64,000 nucleotides of DNA from assembly GCF_000292245.2 (NCBI RefSeq), contig NZ_ALPT02000006.1, forward strand, positions 1 to 64,000, written 5' to 3'. The DNA is from Alkalihalobacillus alcalophilus ATCC 27647 = CGMCC 1.3604. GTDB lineage: Bacteria > Bacillota > Bacilli > Bacillales > Bacillaceae_D. Under the pieces are notes generated by a model that saw only the letters and a list, made by a program, of their open reading frames with translations, made no database searches and had not been told where the DNA came from. The translations under genes were made by a program, and so were the position numbers. Every line of letters begins with the position of its first letter. The stretch's first letter is position 1. Below, piece after piece: positions 1-8,332 of the stretch.

Positions 1-105
1 ATCTCTATAACCAGATACTTTGCAATATCTATGCCAAGATGAAATAAAGGCGGAATAACCCGTGGGGAGCGGTTCTTTCTATTAGTCTCGTTAAACTTAG
101 TGCCA

Positions 106-142
106 ACTTTTAGGCAGTTCAGGCAGTTAACTGCCTAAAAGT
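106..142. terminator. 14-bp stem-loop near left edge
   Basis: Perfect inverted repeat ACTTTTAGGCAGTT / AACTGCCTAAAAGT with a 9-nt loop. On the plus strand it is followed by a short T run (gagcctttttaa), so it could end a plus-strand transcript entering from the left, or act as the end of the ablB transcript. The rest of positions 1-150 shows nothing else I can name. Confidence 0.55.
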
Positions 143-150
143 GAGCCTTT

Positions 151-999
151 TTAATGCTGATTTTTCACCCAAACATTTAGATTTTCATAGGCCCCTTCCA
201 TAAAACAATTATTCGTTAGCCTTCCTTGATATTCGTAACCTAATTGATGGAGAGCGGAATTCATTCCAAAAGAGTTTGCCCGTGCAATTGAATAAGTCGA
301 TAAGATTCGGTCTGAATATAACTCCCTTTCAATTAATTTAATTAAATGTTTGATTAAACCGTATTGACGATGGGCGGGGTCAGTTGCACAATCGGTCATT
401 TCAGCATTATGAAACACGGCATTAACATCAGCTGAAGCAGCACAAACAATTTCAGCTTCAAAAGTTGCAAGATAAAAAATCGCCCCAGCTGACATCAACT
501 TTTGTAAATAAGCGGGTTCACTAATCGGAACCGGATAACTAGAAAAAATCCGAGCATAAAAGCTAGCTAATGCTTCAATGTCTGCTTGATTCGCCCGACG
601 TAGTTGATAACCAGGTGGCAAATCTTTATTTCCTTTTGAAATCGGTTTATTCAACACACCTTCCATAATTTGATCTTCTGCGATCCAATCGCCACAATTT
701 TTACGTTCATTCGTAAAAAAGCGGCACATTGCATAATTATCAACCCCATTAAAGTACCCTTTAAAAATCGCCTCCAATTCAAACCCTAATGGCAATAAGC
801 GTTGCCATTGTGTTGGCTTCGCATAAATAATTAATTTAGTGAATGGTTTTTCTTGCCTCATTTGTTCAAGTTCAATAAGAAGTTTTTTTGGGTCTCCACG
901 AAATTCATCGACCCGGATACGTTCATTGGCATGATCAATATACAGTTCTGCTTGAAAACATTCATTCCGTACCTTTTCTTTTGTTGCAACACTAATCAT
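151..999 (-). CDS. ablB: beta-lysine N6-acetyltransferase AblB-like (YodP family)
   Basis: A 282-aa cytoplasmic GNAT acetyltransferase. AblB proteins acetylate beta-lysine, made by lysine 2,3-aminomutase, to N-epsilon-acetyl-beta-lysine, either as a compatible solute or in lysine use; B. subtilis YodP is the relative. The C-terminal half (about 130-270) has the GNAT fold with the AHRQYGLIKHLIKLIE acetyl-CoA loop. I chose the ATG at 999 because AAGGAGG lies 8 nt upstream; an in-frame codon 30 nt further out has no such site. It overlaps the stop codon of the upstream sigma-54 activator by 8 nt, so the two are translationally coupled. The aminomutase gene (ablA/kamA) is not in the window and may lie just beyond the left edge. 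Confidence 0.82.
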   Translation of the reverse strand: MISVATKEKVRNECFQAELYIDHANERIRVDEFRGDPKKLLIELEQMRQEKPFTKLIIYAKPTQWQRLLPLGFELEAIFKGYFNGVDNYAMCRFFTNERKNCGDWIAEDQIMEGVLNKPISKGNKDLPPGYQLRRANQADIEALASFYARIFSSYPVPISEPAYLQKLMSAGAIFYLATFEAEIVCAASADVNAVFHNAEMTDCATDPAHRQYGLIKHLIKLIERELYSDRILSTYSIARANSFGMNSALHQLGYEYQGRLTNNCFMEGAYENLNVWVKNQH

Positions 1000-2410
1000 T
1001 CGGCCTTCCTCCTTTTTTCCGTTCGTCATTAGATTGATATTTTTTTAATTTGTATTGAAGTGTTTGTCGAGGAATACCTAAGTGATTGGCAGCCTGCTTA
1101 ATATTTCCTCCAGTCGCCTTTAAAGCATCCTTAATATAACTCATTTCCTCCATCACCAATTTATCCTTAAGTGTTTGAGAGCTTTTCTTTTCTACTGATA
1201 TTGAGCTGATTTTCTTTTGAAGATGATGTGGTAGGTGGTGAAGACTAATTGCATCTTCTTCTGACATCGTTAATGCATATTCAATCACATGGCGAAGTTC
1301 TCTTATATTTCCTGGCCAGTCATAAGATTGCAGTAAATGAAGCGTACTCACATCCAGTTTTGCTGTCGGACGATTGGCTTTTTTTAAAAAATAATCGACT
1401 AAAATCGGAATATCGTTCGTTCTTTCCTTTAAAGTCGGTAATTCAATTAAAAATAAGGAAAGTCGGTAATATAAATCTTGTCTTAATAATCCTAATTCCA
1501 CACATTCTAGAGGGTGTTGATTCATAGCCACAATGATTCTTACATCAACCCGATAACTTTCTGTTCCACCAACTCTTCGAATAAAACCATCTTCAATCGT
1601 CCTTAAAATCTTCGCTTGAAAGTCTAATGGCATCGATTGGATTTCATCTAAAAAAAGAGTACCCTTATGAGCTAATTCAAATAGGCCTTTTCTATCGACC
1701 GCCCCTGTAAAGCTACCTTTGGTTGTACCAAATAATAAACTTTCTAGTAAACTACTCGGTAAGGAAGCACAGTTTTGAACGATAAAACGTTCATTTTTTC
1801 GCTTCGATTGCCGGTGTAACGCTTGCACAAAAAGCTCTTTACCTGTTCCAGTTTCACCGTAAACAATAATTGGATGATTGGTTTCAGCCGCTTTTTTCCC
1901 TATATGCATCTGAGCTTTCATGGTCGGATCATTGGTCATAATGTCGTTCCATTCTGATAACTTAAGTTCCTTTGTTTGTTTTCTCTTATCTCTTCGGTTA
2001 TCATCCATTTGTTGCAATTGTAAAATTTTCTCAGAAAGTTGATTGATCTGTTTCATATCTTTTGCTATTTCTATCGCCCCGTATAATTGCTGCTCAATAA
2101 ATAATGGAATAGTTGTGTTAATCGTATCTATCGTAAATCCTTTATTATTCTTAAAGGTTTGTGATTTTTGATAGATTGCTTTTTTCGTTTTCATTACTTT
2201 TAATAAAGTGCTCGAATCTTCCGATAACGAAGGGAAAACGTCTAGTAGATGCTTTCCAAGTACTTCTTCCCTTGTTAGTCCGTCATGACTCGCTGCCACT
2301 TGATTATAATAGACCGTCACACCATTTTGGTCAACAACATGAATGGCTTCATCAATCAATTCCAATATAGTCTCAAGCATTTGTCCCCAAACATTCATTT
2401 CTTTTTTCAA
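992..2410 (-). CDS. sigma-54-dependent transcriptional activator with PAS sensor
   Basis: About 472 aa. An N-terminal PAS domain (roughly 10-115) precedes an AAA+ sigma-54 interaction domain with Walker A GETGTGKE (near 186-192), a GSFTGA version of the GAFTGA loop (near 232-237) and Walker B LFLDEI (near 252-257). A Fis-type HTH lies at the C terminus (GGNIKQAANHLGIPRQTLQY). It is probably the local activator of lysine/beta-lysine genes with RNA polymerase-SigL (inference from its coupling to ablB). The start is uncertain: a TTG at 2410 has AGTGAGG 8 nt upstream; a GTG at 2419 and an ATG at 2398 are alternatives. The ligand of the PAS domain cannot be told from sequence. Confidence 0.85.
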   Translation of the reverse strand: MKKEMNVWGQMLETILELIDEAIHVVDQNGVTVYYNQVAASHDGLTREEVLGKHLLDVFPSLSEDSSTLLKVMKTKKAIYQKSQTFKNNKGFTIDTINTTIPLFIEQQLYGAIEIAKDMKQINQLSEKILQLQQMDDNRRDKRKQTKELKLSEWNDIMTNDPTMKAQMHIGKKAAETNHPIIVYGETGTGKELFVQALHRQSKRKNERFIVQNCASLPSSLLESLLFGTTKGSFTGAVDRKGLFELAHKGTLFLDEIQSMPLDFQAKILRTIEDGFIRRVGGTESYRVDVRIIVAMNQHPLECVELGLLRQDLYYRLSLFLIELPTLKERTNDIPILVDYFLKKANRPTAKLDVSTLHLLQSYDWPGNIRELRHVIEYALTMSEEDAISLHHLPHHLQKKISSISVEKKSSQTLKDKLVMEEMSYIKDALKATGGNIKQAANHLGIPRQTLQYKLKKYQSNDERKKGGRPND

Positions 2411-2586
2411 GGTCAACACCTCACTAACGGTCTAATAATAGTATATGGTCTTAATGCTTTTCCTTATGAATGCTAATTCATGTAGGTTAGAAAAGGTGGC
2501 TACCATACAAAATAGACGGAGTAGTCATTTATCGACTTAGGTCATCCGTCTTATTTTCTGTTTTTTTGTTTGTTTTCTATTATTGT

Positions 2587-3258
2587 TTATCTTAAGTTAA
2601 TCGACGCTATACTCGATGTGATCGTCCTTAATAGTTCATCCCTTACATTGTCATTGGCAATACTTATAATGACATAGTGTAAATACAGTTGGTCGTTGAT
2701 GTTTTCTTCTTTTAAGAGCATATACATGTTCTCATGCTCTCGATCAGCCATCGTGAAATAATCAAAATCAGCTATTTCAGGAAAATCACCGAAGTGCAAA
2801 TCGGTTAATGAAACTCGGTAATTTGGTTCTGATTTTTGAATCGATTCTTCAAACGTTTGAATGATACTAGCCATTTCCATATAGTTAGATTCTATTAATT
2901 CATAAGCATAACTATACCCTTGGCCATTAATAATTAGCATATTATTGTCATCATTAGAAGATACAACTGCTTCTTGTGGCACAATAATAGATTCAACATT
3001 TTCAGTTAAATCATTACCTGAACCGGGTCCTTCTGTTGTCTCCTGAGAAATGAGCCTAGCCTCAACACGATATTCCATCTCATCATAAACATAAATTAGC
3101 TCTGAATCCAATTGATTTAAATAGAGTTGTTCCGAAGAATGTTCGATTGACTCTTGTTCTCCTGCTGGATACATTGGATGTTCCTCGACACTATCAACAC
3201 AAGCCGTTAGTGTAACAAGAACTAACGCTCCTCCAATGATGTTAGCTCGCTTTTTCAT
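2587..3258 (-). CDS. putative lipoprotein, unknown function
   Basis: A 223-aa protein with a lipoprotein signal peptide ending in the lipobox LTAC (Cys about residue 20), so it should be anchored on the outer face of the membrane. The mature part is acidic (many D/E) with no motif I recognise. It stands alone, between the sortase terminator and the sigma-54 activator gene. A weak 7-bp hairpin (AGACGGA/TCCGTCT, 2514-2551) lies downstream. It is no sortase substrate: no C-terminal LPxTx-hydrophobic tail is present. Confidence 0.6.
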   Translation of the reverse strand: MKKRANIIGGALVLVTLTACVDSVEEHPMYPAGEQESIEHSSEQLYLNQLDSELIYVYDEMEYRVEARLISQETTEGPGSGNDLTENVESIIVPQEAVVSSNDDNNMLIINGQGYSYAYELIESNYMEMASIIQTFEESIQKSEPNYRVSLTDLHFGDFPEIADFDYFTMADREHENMYMLLKEENINDQLYLHYVIISIANDNVRDELLRTITSSIASINLR

Positions 3259-3400
3259 TATTATTTACCCCCAAAAATTCAAACAAAGTTCCATTTATTT
3301 CAATCAAACTAAAAGACATCTATTATTCTAACAAATTAATCGCTGACTGTCTTAAAAAGATTCACTTTCCGAAAAGATAGAGAAACTAAATAAATTTAAA

Positions 3401-3442
3401 AATCACCTTTAGAAGTGGAGTTTTCGCTTCTTAAAGGTGATT
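3401..3442 (-). terminator. terminator of sortase gene
   Basis: Stem AATCACCTTTAAGAAG / CTTCTAAAGGTGATT read on the minus strand, followed by TTTAAATTTATTT. It lies 18 bp past the sortase stop codon. Confidence 0.8.
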
Positions 3443-3459
3443 GATTTGTTTTTAGAAAT

Positions 3460-4038
3460 TTACTCTACTACAGGTTTTGCATAAATAATATACCGATCTG
3501 GTGCACTGCCAACAAAATTAAAAGGGTAGCAGGTTGACAATGTCAGAACTTCATCAGGGGCCATCGAACGAATGACGGTCGTATCGTCTGCGGGAACAAT
3601 TTCAGATTCATACATTTCATACACAAACGTACCGTATGGCATTTCTACGATAAATTGATCACCAATCTCAAGTTCACCAAAGCCACGAAAAACAGAATCT
3701 CGATGTCCTGATAACAAAATTTGATCATTTTGCCCAGGTAACTTCGTCGTTTTATAATGACCAACACCTCGTTCTAACTCTTCCTCTTCTGTTCCAGAAA
3801 TAATCGGCAAATCCTTTTCTAGTTTTGGAATCGTTAATAATCCAATCACATCACCATCATTGATGTCCATTGATTCTGCACTTGAGATAGGATTTTCAAC
3901 ATCCCGATCCATCGCTAATACTTCGTTCGCTTCAGCAAGGGATTGTTTTTGTTTTTGACTCGATTGAAAGATTTCATACCCACCATAAATAAGAAAAGCC
4001 AAACCGACAATCATAATTAGACTAGCAATGAACCTCAT
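3460..4038 (-). CDS. class D sortase
   Basis: A 192-aa membrane-anchored cysteine transpeptidase. An N-terminal membrane helix spans about residues 3-22. The catalytic triad is visible: His112 in SGHRDS, Cys170 in LSTCYPF and Arg182 in DRYIIYA. Length and the TLSTC motif match class D sortases such as B. subtilis YhcS. The family attaches surface proteins to peptidoglycan or joins pilin-like subunits. The ATG at 4038 follows GGGAGG at good distance; an upstream in-frame ATG at 4053 lies inside that site. No substrate with a sorting signal is encoded nearby, so the target is elsewhere. Mobile element copy 1 lies about 150 bp upstream. Confidence 0.88.
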   Translation of the reverse strand: MRFIASLIMIVGLAFLIYGGYEIFQSSQKQKQSLAEANEVLAMDRDVENPISSAESMDINDGDVIGLLTIPKLEKDLPIISGTEEEELERGVGHYKTTKLPGQNDQILLSGHRDSVFRGFGELEIGDQFIVEMPYGTFVYEMYESEIVPADDTTVIRSMAPDEVLTLSTCYPFNFVGSAPDRYIIYAKPVVE

Positions 4039-4186
4039 CCTAAATCCTCCCATATGTAACTGTAATCTCTTCTCTTTTTATTGTATTAAAACACTCAATA
4101 AATTTGGATAACTAGTAAATAAATTGTATCATAATTTTGAACAAAATTCTGAAAAAATATACATTTTAAACGTTTTATAGAAATAA

Positions 4187-5084
4187 CTCAACTTTCGCAT
4201 CGAGAAAACCCGTTCAACTAGTTGGCAGAGCGAAAGGGAAGCTCTTAAACAAATGCCCTTGACACATTTGAAAAGCGAGAACGTACTATCACACAAAACG
4301 GATAAACTGTGCATCAAGAAAAAAAAATAGGCCATGCTCTTCGGCTGTCGCTACCAAAACCATACTCCGCGTCCTGCGGGAACCTTGCGAGCCTCCTCGG
4401 CAAGCCTTGCGGGGTCTCGCTCCACGGTTTATTCCCCGCGGGAGTCTCCGTATGGTTTTGTCCGCTAAGTGTCGTGGAGAGGCTTGATGATATGGCCATG
4501 CTCAATCAGCTATTTCTAACGCAGAAGAACCTTCTTTTTCACTTTGTTGGTTATGGAACTAAATAGATCATTGCCACCTATTTTTTCCCAAGTCTGCCGT
4601 CATGAAAAGACAGGATTCCAATCGAAACAAGCTCGATCATCTAGCTAACGTACAGAGCATCAACACGGATTGGTTTACAACTGTAATGGAATTAGTCATG
4701 GAAGGAGAAAAATCATTCTCAAGCTCATGTACGTTGAAGTCATGACTATTTTTTTATTCCATGAGAAAACCGAACCTAGATTCGATTCCATGATCTAGCG
4801 GACAAACAGACACGGAGACTCCCGCAGGAATAAACCGTCCAATGAGACCCCGCAAGCGTGCTGAGGAGGCTCATGAGGTTCTCGGCAAGGAGCGGAGTGT
4901 CTGTTTGGGAGCGACAGCCGAAGCTCTTCATTTTAGTGAACAGTTTCCTTCAACAGCCTACGAAGAGATGTATTCAGACTGTTAACGATTGAACTGTTCA
5001 TGTAAAGTCAATTTGAGTATTGTATCGCCCTAAAGTCAATCTCTATCAACAGTTAAGGGTCAATTATACGCTGCGAAAGTTGAG
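4187..5084. mobile_element. non-coding mobile element, copy 1 (898 bp)
   Basis: Bounded by the terminal inverted repeat CTCAACTTTCGCA (4187-4199) and TGCGAAAGTTGAG (5072-5084), and flanked by perfect 7-bp direct repeats GAAATAA (4180-4186, 5085-5091). Inside, two GC-rich arms of about 135 bp (roughly 4337-4471 and 4797-4930) are imperfect reverse complements, so one strand can fold into a very long hairpin. No credible gene is inside; short open frames across the arms are composition artefacts. The transposase family is not assignable by eye. Two relatives lie at 18247 and 53966. Confidence 0.85.
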
Positions 5085-5101
5085 GAAATAATTATGTTTA
5101 T

Positions 5102-5138
5102 AAAAAAAACCCTAGATGACCTCTACAATCTTCTAGGG
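5102..5138 (-). terminator. terminator of the helicase gene
   Basis: Stem CCCTAGA / TCTAGGG with a 15-nt loop, followed on the minus strand by eight T. It lies just past the ypvA-like stop codon and is separated from the mobile element by about 17 bp. Confidence 0.8.
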
Positions 5139-5147
5139 AATTATATT

Positions 5148-7076
5148 CTATAATTGAGACTTAACTTTAGTCGGTAACACTTCCTCAATGATTGGCCATA
5201 AGTCATGATGCTCTTTATCCGTTAACCACATCTGAATCGTGCCTGAATCCGTCCCTGTACGAATTAAACGCCCGACACCTTGACGAAGACGTAAAAGCAT
5301 ATACGGTAAATCAACTTCTGAAAAAGGGTTACTTGTATGGTTTCGTTTCGCATCAAATACAGGATCTTTAGGTGGAAATGGTAAGGAAGACATGAGCACC
5401 TGCGAAAGGGACTCACCTGGTATATCAAGTCCCTCCCACAAATGATAGGAACAAAGCACGGTTTCTTTTTCCGTCTGGAATTGCTCGACTGTCACACTAA
5501 TTTCTTTTTCTCCTTCATATAATAAAGCAAATGGCCAGCTTTCTTTGCTTGCCCAAGCTTTAAAAAGATTCATTTCTTCTTTACTCGCAAATAGAATTAA
5601 TGACTGTCCTTTATTATCTAATAGAGCTTGTTTCATTTCTTGCCATTTCGTTTCCTCTATACAGGCTTTCTTCACTTCAATCTTCATTTTTTCATCATAA
5701 TCAAAAGGTGAGTCAACAGCAAACGATTCATAGTTTTCAATTCCTAGACTTTGAGCAATAAAAGAAAAGTCTTTATTCCTTGATAATGTAGCGGATGAAA
5801 ATACAATTGGAATGTTTGCTTGGAACACTTCTTCTTTTAAAATCGATTCTACTAGTCTTGGCATTATCACAAAAGTTCTTTCATATTCCGATTGCTCTAA
5901 CCAAAAGATGCCATGATCTTCTTTAAGTAAAATCGATAGCCCATATGAAAGAAATTCTAGATATTCCTCAATCATTTTGACATGGTAGTCATCGATCGTA
6001 AACAATTCGGAATCAAAGACGAGCTGATCTAATAACTGTTCCACATAACCATTCATCTTCGCTGCTAATTGCAACATTTCGTTTGAACGTGGTACATAAG
6101 CCCGAATCGATCCCTCATGATGAATCGCCGATTGCTGCAATTCATCAAACCATTGATCATGAATCAATAATATTTCTTCAATTAAAAGGAGCGATTCTTC
6201 ACGAACATTTTGTTGCATATAACCTGTTAGCACTTTCGTTAATGTCTGTGAATGAAAACGATACGTTAGTCCTTTTTGGGCAGCAAATTCAAGAAGATGA
6301 CCTTCATCAAAAATTAAGCAACTCGCTTCAGGTAACAACGGCAATTGACCTTCACGCTTTCTCGATTCCTTCGTCCAAACATGTTCCATATAAAAATCTT
6401 GAGAGCAAATAATCAAGTCAGCCGATTTCTTATAAAAGTCGCGATTTAATGTTTGACCACAGCGATGGCGCAGATCACAGGTCGAACATTGTTGCAACGG
6501 ATCCCAAGCAATTTCTGCCCACTTTTCATTTGATAACCATGGATATTCCTTCCGATCACCGAAACGTGTAAAGCGCTCAAGCGATTGGGTATGCTGGTAA
6601 ACAAAAGAGGGAATTTGTTCGTGCACTCGATTAATATCCTCGTCATCTGTTGTCGTCACAATACTTTCCAACTTGCTCACACAAACATATTGATCACGTG
6701 CTTTGGCAAGCCTTGCATCAATTTTTAAACCAAGGGCCTTTTCTAATTTCTCAATATCTCCGTTTGGTTTGACGAGTTGCTCAATTAATGTTTCATCCGC
6801 ACAGGCAATAATAGCTGGTTTCCTCATATAACGTGCATAACAGATCGCATATAAAAGATAGACGAGTGTTTTCCCCGTACCGACACCAGCTTCCGCAAAA
6901 ATCGTTTTTTTATTTTTAAATGCTTGTTCTAATTGGAAGGCCATAAAAATTTGTTCATCTCGTAATTCAAAGCCTTTCTCTGGCAATAAATCATAAAAGA
7001 CATCGCCTATATAATCAGATAATTTATCAAAAAACTGCTCATTTTTAGCTACTTGAAATGGTAATGTTGTTTTCAT
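5148..7076 (-). CDS. ypvA: DinG/XPD-type ATP-dependent DNA helicase (YpvA-like)
   Basis: A 642-aa superfamily 2 helicase. Walker A AEAGVGTGKT is at 61-70 and the DEGH box at 257-260. Four cysteines (C132, C197, C200, C206) between them match the iron-sulfur cluster domain of XPD/DinG helicases, which unwind 5'-3' on damaged or structured DNA. The C-terminal motif VGRLIRTGTDSG is motif VI. Length fits B. subtilis YpvA (about 640 aa) and there is no N-terminal exonuclease as in Gram-positive DinG. The ATG at 7076 is preceded by GAAGGAG; the longer frame from a TTG at 7091 would start inside that site. Single-gene transcript with its own terminator. Confidence 0.88.
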   Translation of the reverse strand: MKTTLPFQVAKNEQFFDKLSDYIGDVFYDLLPEKGFELRDEQIFMAFQLEQAFKNKKTIFAEAGVGTGKTLVYLLYAICYARYMRKPAIIACADETLIEQLVKPNGDIEKLEKALGLKIDARLAKARDQYVCVSKLESIVTTTDDEDINRVHEQIPSFVYQHTQSLERFTRFGDRKEYPWLSNEKWAEIAWDPLQQCSTCDLRHRCGQTLNRDFYKKSADLIICSQDFYMEHVWTKESRKREGQLPLLPEASCLIFDEGHLLEFAAQKGLTYRFHSQTLTKVLTGYMQQNVREESLLLIEEILLIHDQWFDELQQSAIHHEGSIRAYVPRSNEMLQLAAKMNGYVEQLLDQLVFDSELFTIDDYHVKMIEEYLEFLSYGLSILLKEDHGIFWLEQSEYERTFVIMPRLVESILKEEVFQANIPIVFSSATLSRNKDFSFIAQSLGIENYESFAVDSPFDYDEKMKIEVKKACIEETKWQEMKQALLDNKGQSLILFASKEEMNLFKAWASKESWPFALLYEGEKEISVTVEQFQTEKETVLCSYHLWEGLDIPGESLSQVLMSSLPFPPKDPVFDAKRNHTSNPFSEVDLPYMLLRLRQGVGRLIRTGTDSGTIQMWLTDKEHHDLWPIIEEVLPTKVKSQL

Positions 7077-7148
7077 GTATAACTCCTTCAACCTTAATTA
7101 ATCGATAACCACGTTATTATACATGAAATAAAGAAAGCTCGATAGCCT

Positions 7149-8327
7149 TTATTCTTTTTTATGCCTTGTTGCTTCTTCTGCACTCTGATTAAATTTCAAT
7201 AAACCTGAATGTATGACCTCAACTTCCACGTTAATCTCTCCTAATAATTGCTCTTGCAACGGAAAATCCTCTTTTAAAGGTTCCCATTCGCGATAGTGGT
7301 TTACATACGTTTCAAATTCTAAACCATACAAATCAATTTCTTTTTCTACACCGGTCAGAAAAGTCTCTCTCACCTGCTTTTTCACAATTTTTTCGGCTAT
7401 TTTTTGCACCTCATGATCTTCCATTTCCTTTAATAGTTCTAACAACTGTGCTTCAAGTTTAATATCCAAATGATAGATAGGCTGACCTGCCACAAACTCT
7501 GCCTTTTTCTTAACCTTGATTCCTTCAACTGTTAACACACCGACTCCTTCCCCATTTTCTTCTAAATAAATCGGATAACGTTCCGTTCTTTCATCTACCC
7601 AATGCATTCCTTGATAAGCTTTTAAAGGTAAAAAGCCTTTATAATCGTTATCCTTCACAAAGTAGATTCCATCGTATTCCATTTTATTAACGCTTTCTTC
7701 ATTTTTTTTCCATTGAGTTGTATTAATCTTTAAAGATGGAAGTTGAACGGTTTTAGCTGGTTCTGTTAATTCAATGACCACATCCTTTAACCGCGTTGCT
7801 AACGAAAAGGTTCGCTGTTCTAAGATTTCATTTGGTTTGTGTAGCAATGTTAACAAAGTGGACAAATTAAAAAAGGCAGGGGTTGCAAATAATTGCTCGA
7901 TTGGCTCATTCGTCGCAAAAGCCCATTGAGAAAGTCGTGTTTCTGAAAATCTTGTATAACCATCGATGACTTCTTCAACTCCAGACTCTAATAATCGCTC
8001 TGTAAAAACAACCGTCGTCACATGGCTCCATAATGTCTTCATTTGGGCTGTTTTATACAAATTAGTTAACGACATATTCACCGATTTCCCCTCCCCTCTA
8101 CCGATATAAACGACAGGGTCTTGACCAGGGGGTTGCTCCTGTTTAGCAACAAAAGAAAAGTCAAGCATTTGAGCATAAGAAATATAAATTTCTCTTTCCG
8201 GATCATAATCAAGCCCGACAGCTACAACATAATTTATATCTTGAATGTCGACTAAATCCCAACACCCTGTAAGCAAAAGCATAATAAGTAAAACAAAAAT
8301 AGATTTGCTTCTCATAATTCGTTTCAT
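7149..8327 (-). CDS. spore germination protein, Ger(x)C family
   Basis: About 392-aa lipoprotein, the C subunit of a GerA-type germinant receptor, in the spore inner membrane. The signal peptide ends in lipobox LTGC, followed by the family-typical WDLVDIQDINYVVAVGLD. Family length is normal (about 380-400). I prefer the ATG at 8327, with AAAGGA upstream; a TTG at 8336 overlaps the end of gerA. It is the last gene of a gerB-gerA-gerC operon; the reconstructed gerA stop is 5 nt before this start. In such operons expression is by forespore SigG (known for the family; the promoter was not identified here). Confidence 0.88.
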   Translation of the reverse strand: MKRIMRSKSIFVLLIMLLLTGCWDLVDIQDINYVVAVGLDYDPEREIYISYAQMLDFSFVAKQEQPPGQDPVVYIGRGEGKSVNMSLTNLYKTAQMKTLWSHVTTVVFTERLLESGVEEVIDGYTRFSETRLSQWAFATNEPIEQLFATPAFFNLSTLLTLLHKPNEILEQRTFSLATRLKDVVIELTEPAKTVQLPSLKINTTQWKKNEESVNKMEYDGIYFVKDNDYKGFLPLKAYQGMHWVDERTERYPIYLEENGEGVGVLTVEGIKVKKKAEFVAGQPIYHLDIKLEAQLLELLKEMEDHEVQKIAEKIVKKQVRETFLTGVEKEIDLYGLEFETYVNHYREWEPLKEDFPLQEQLLGEINVEVEVIHSGLLKFNQSAEEATRHKKE

Positions 8328-8332
8328 CGTTA

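Noticed and set aside
4309..4566. Open frames across the GC-rich arms of the mobile elements (also 18218-18547, 18687-18950, 54023-54277, 54579-54830)
   Set aside because: They occur only because GC-rich repeats lack stops, follow the repeat on both strands, have no ribosome sites and show no protein family features.
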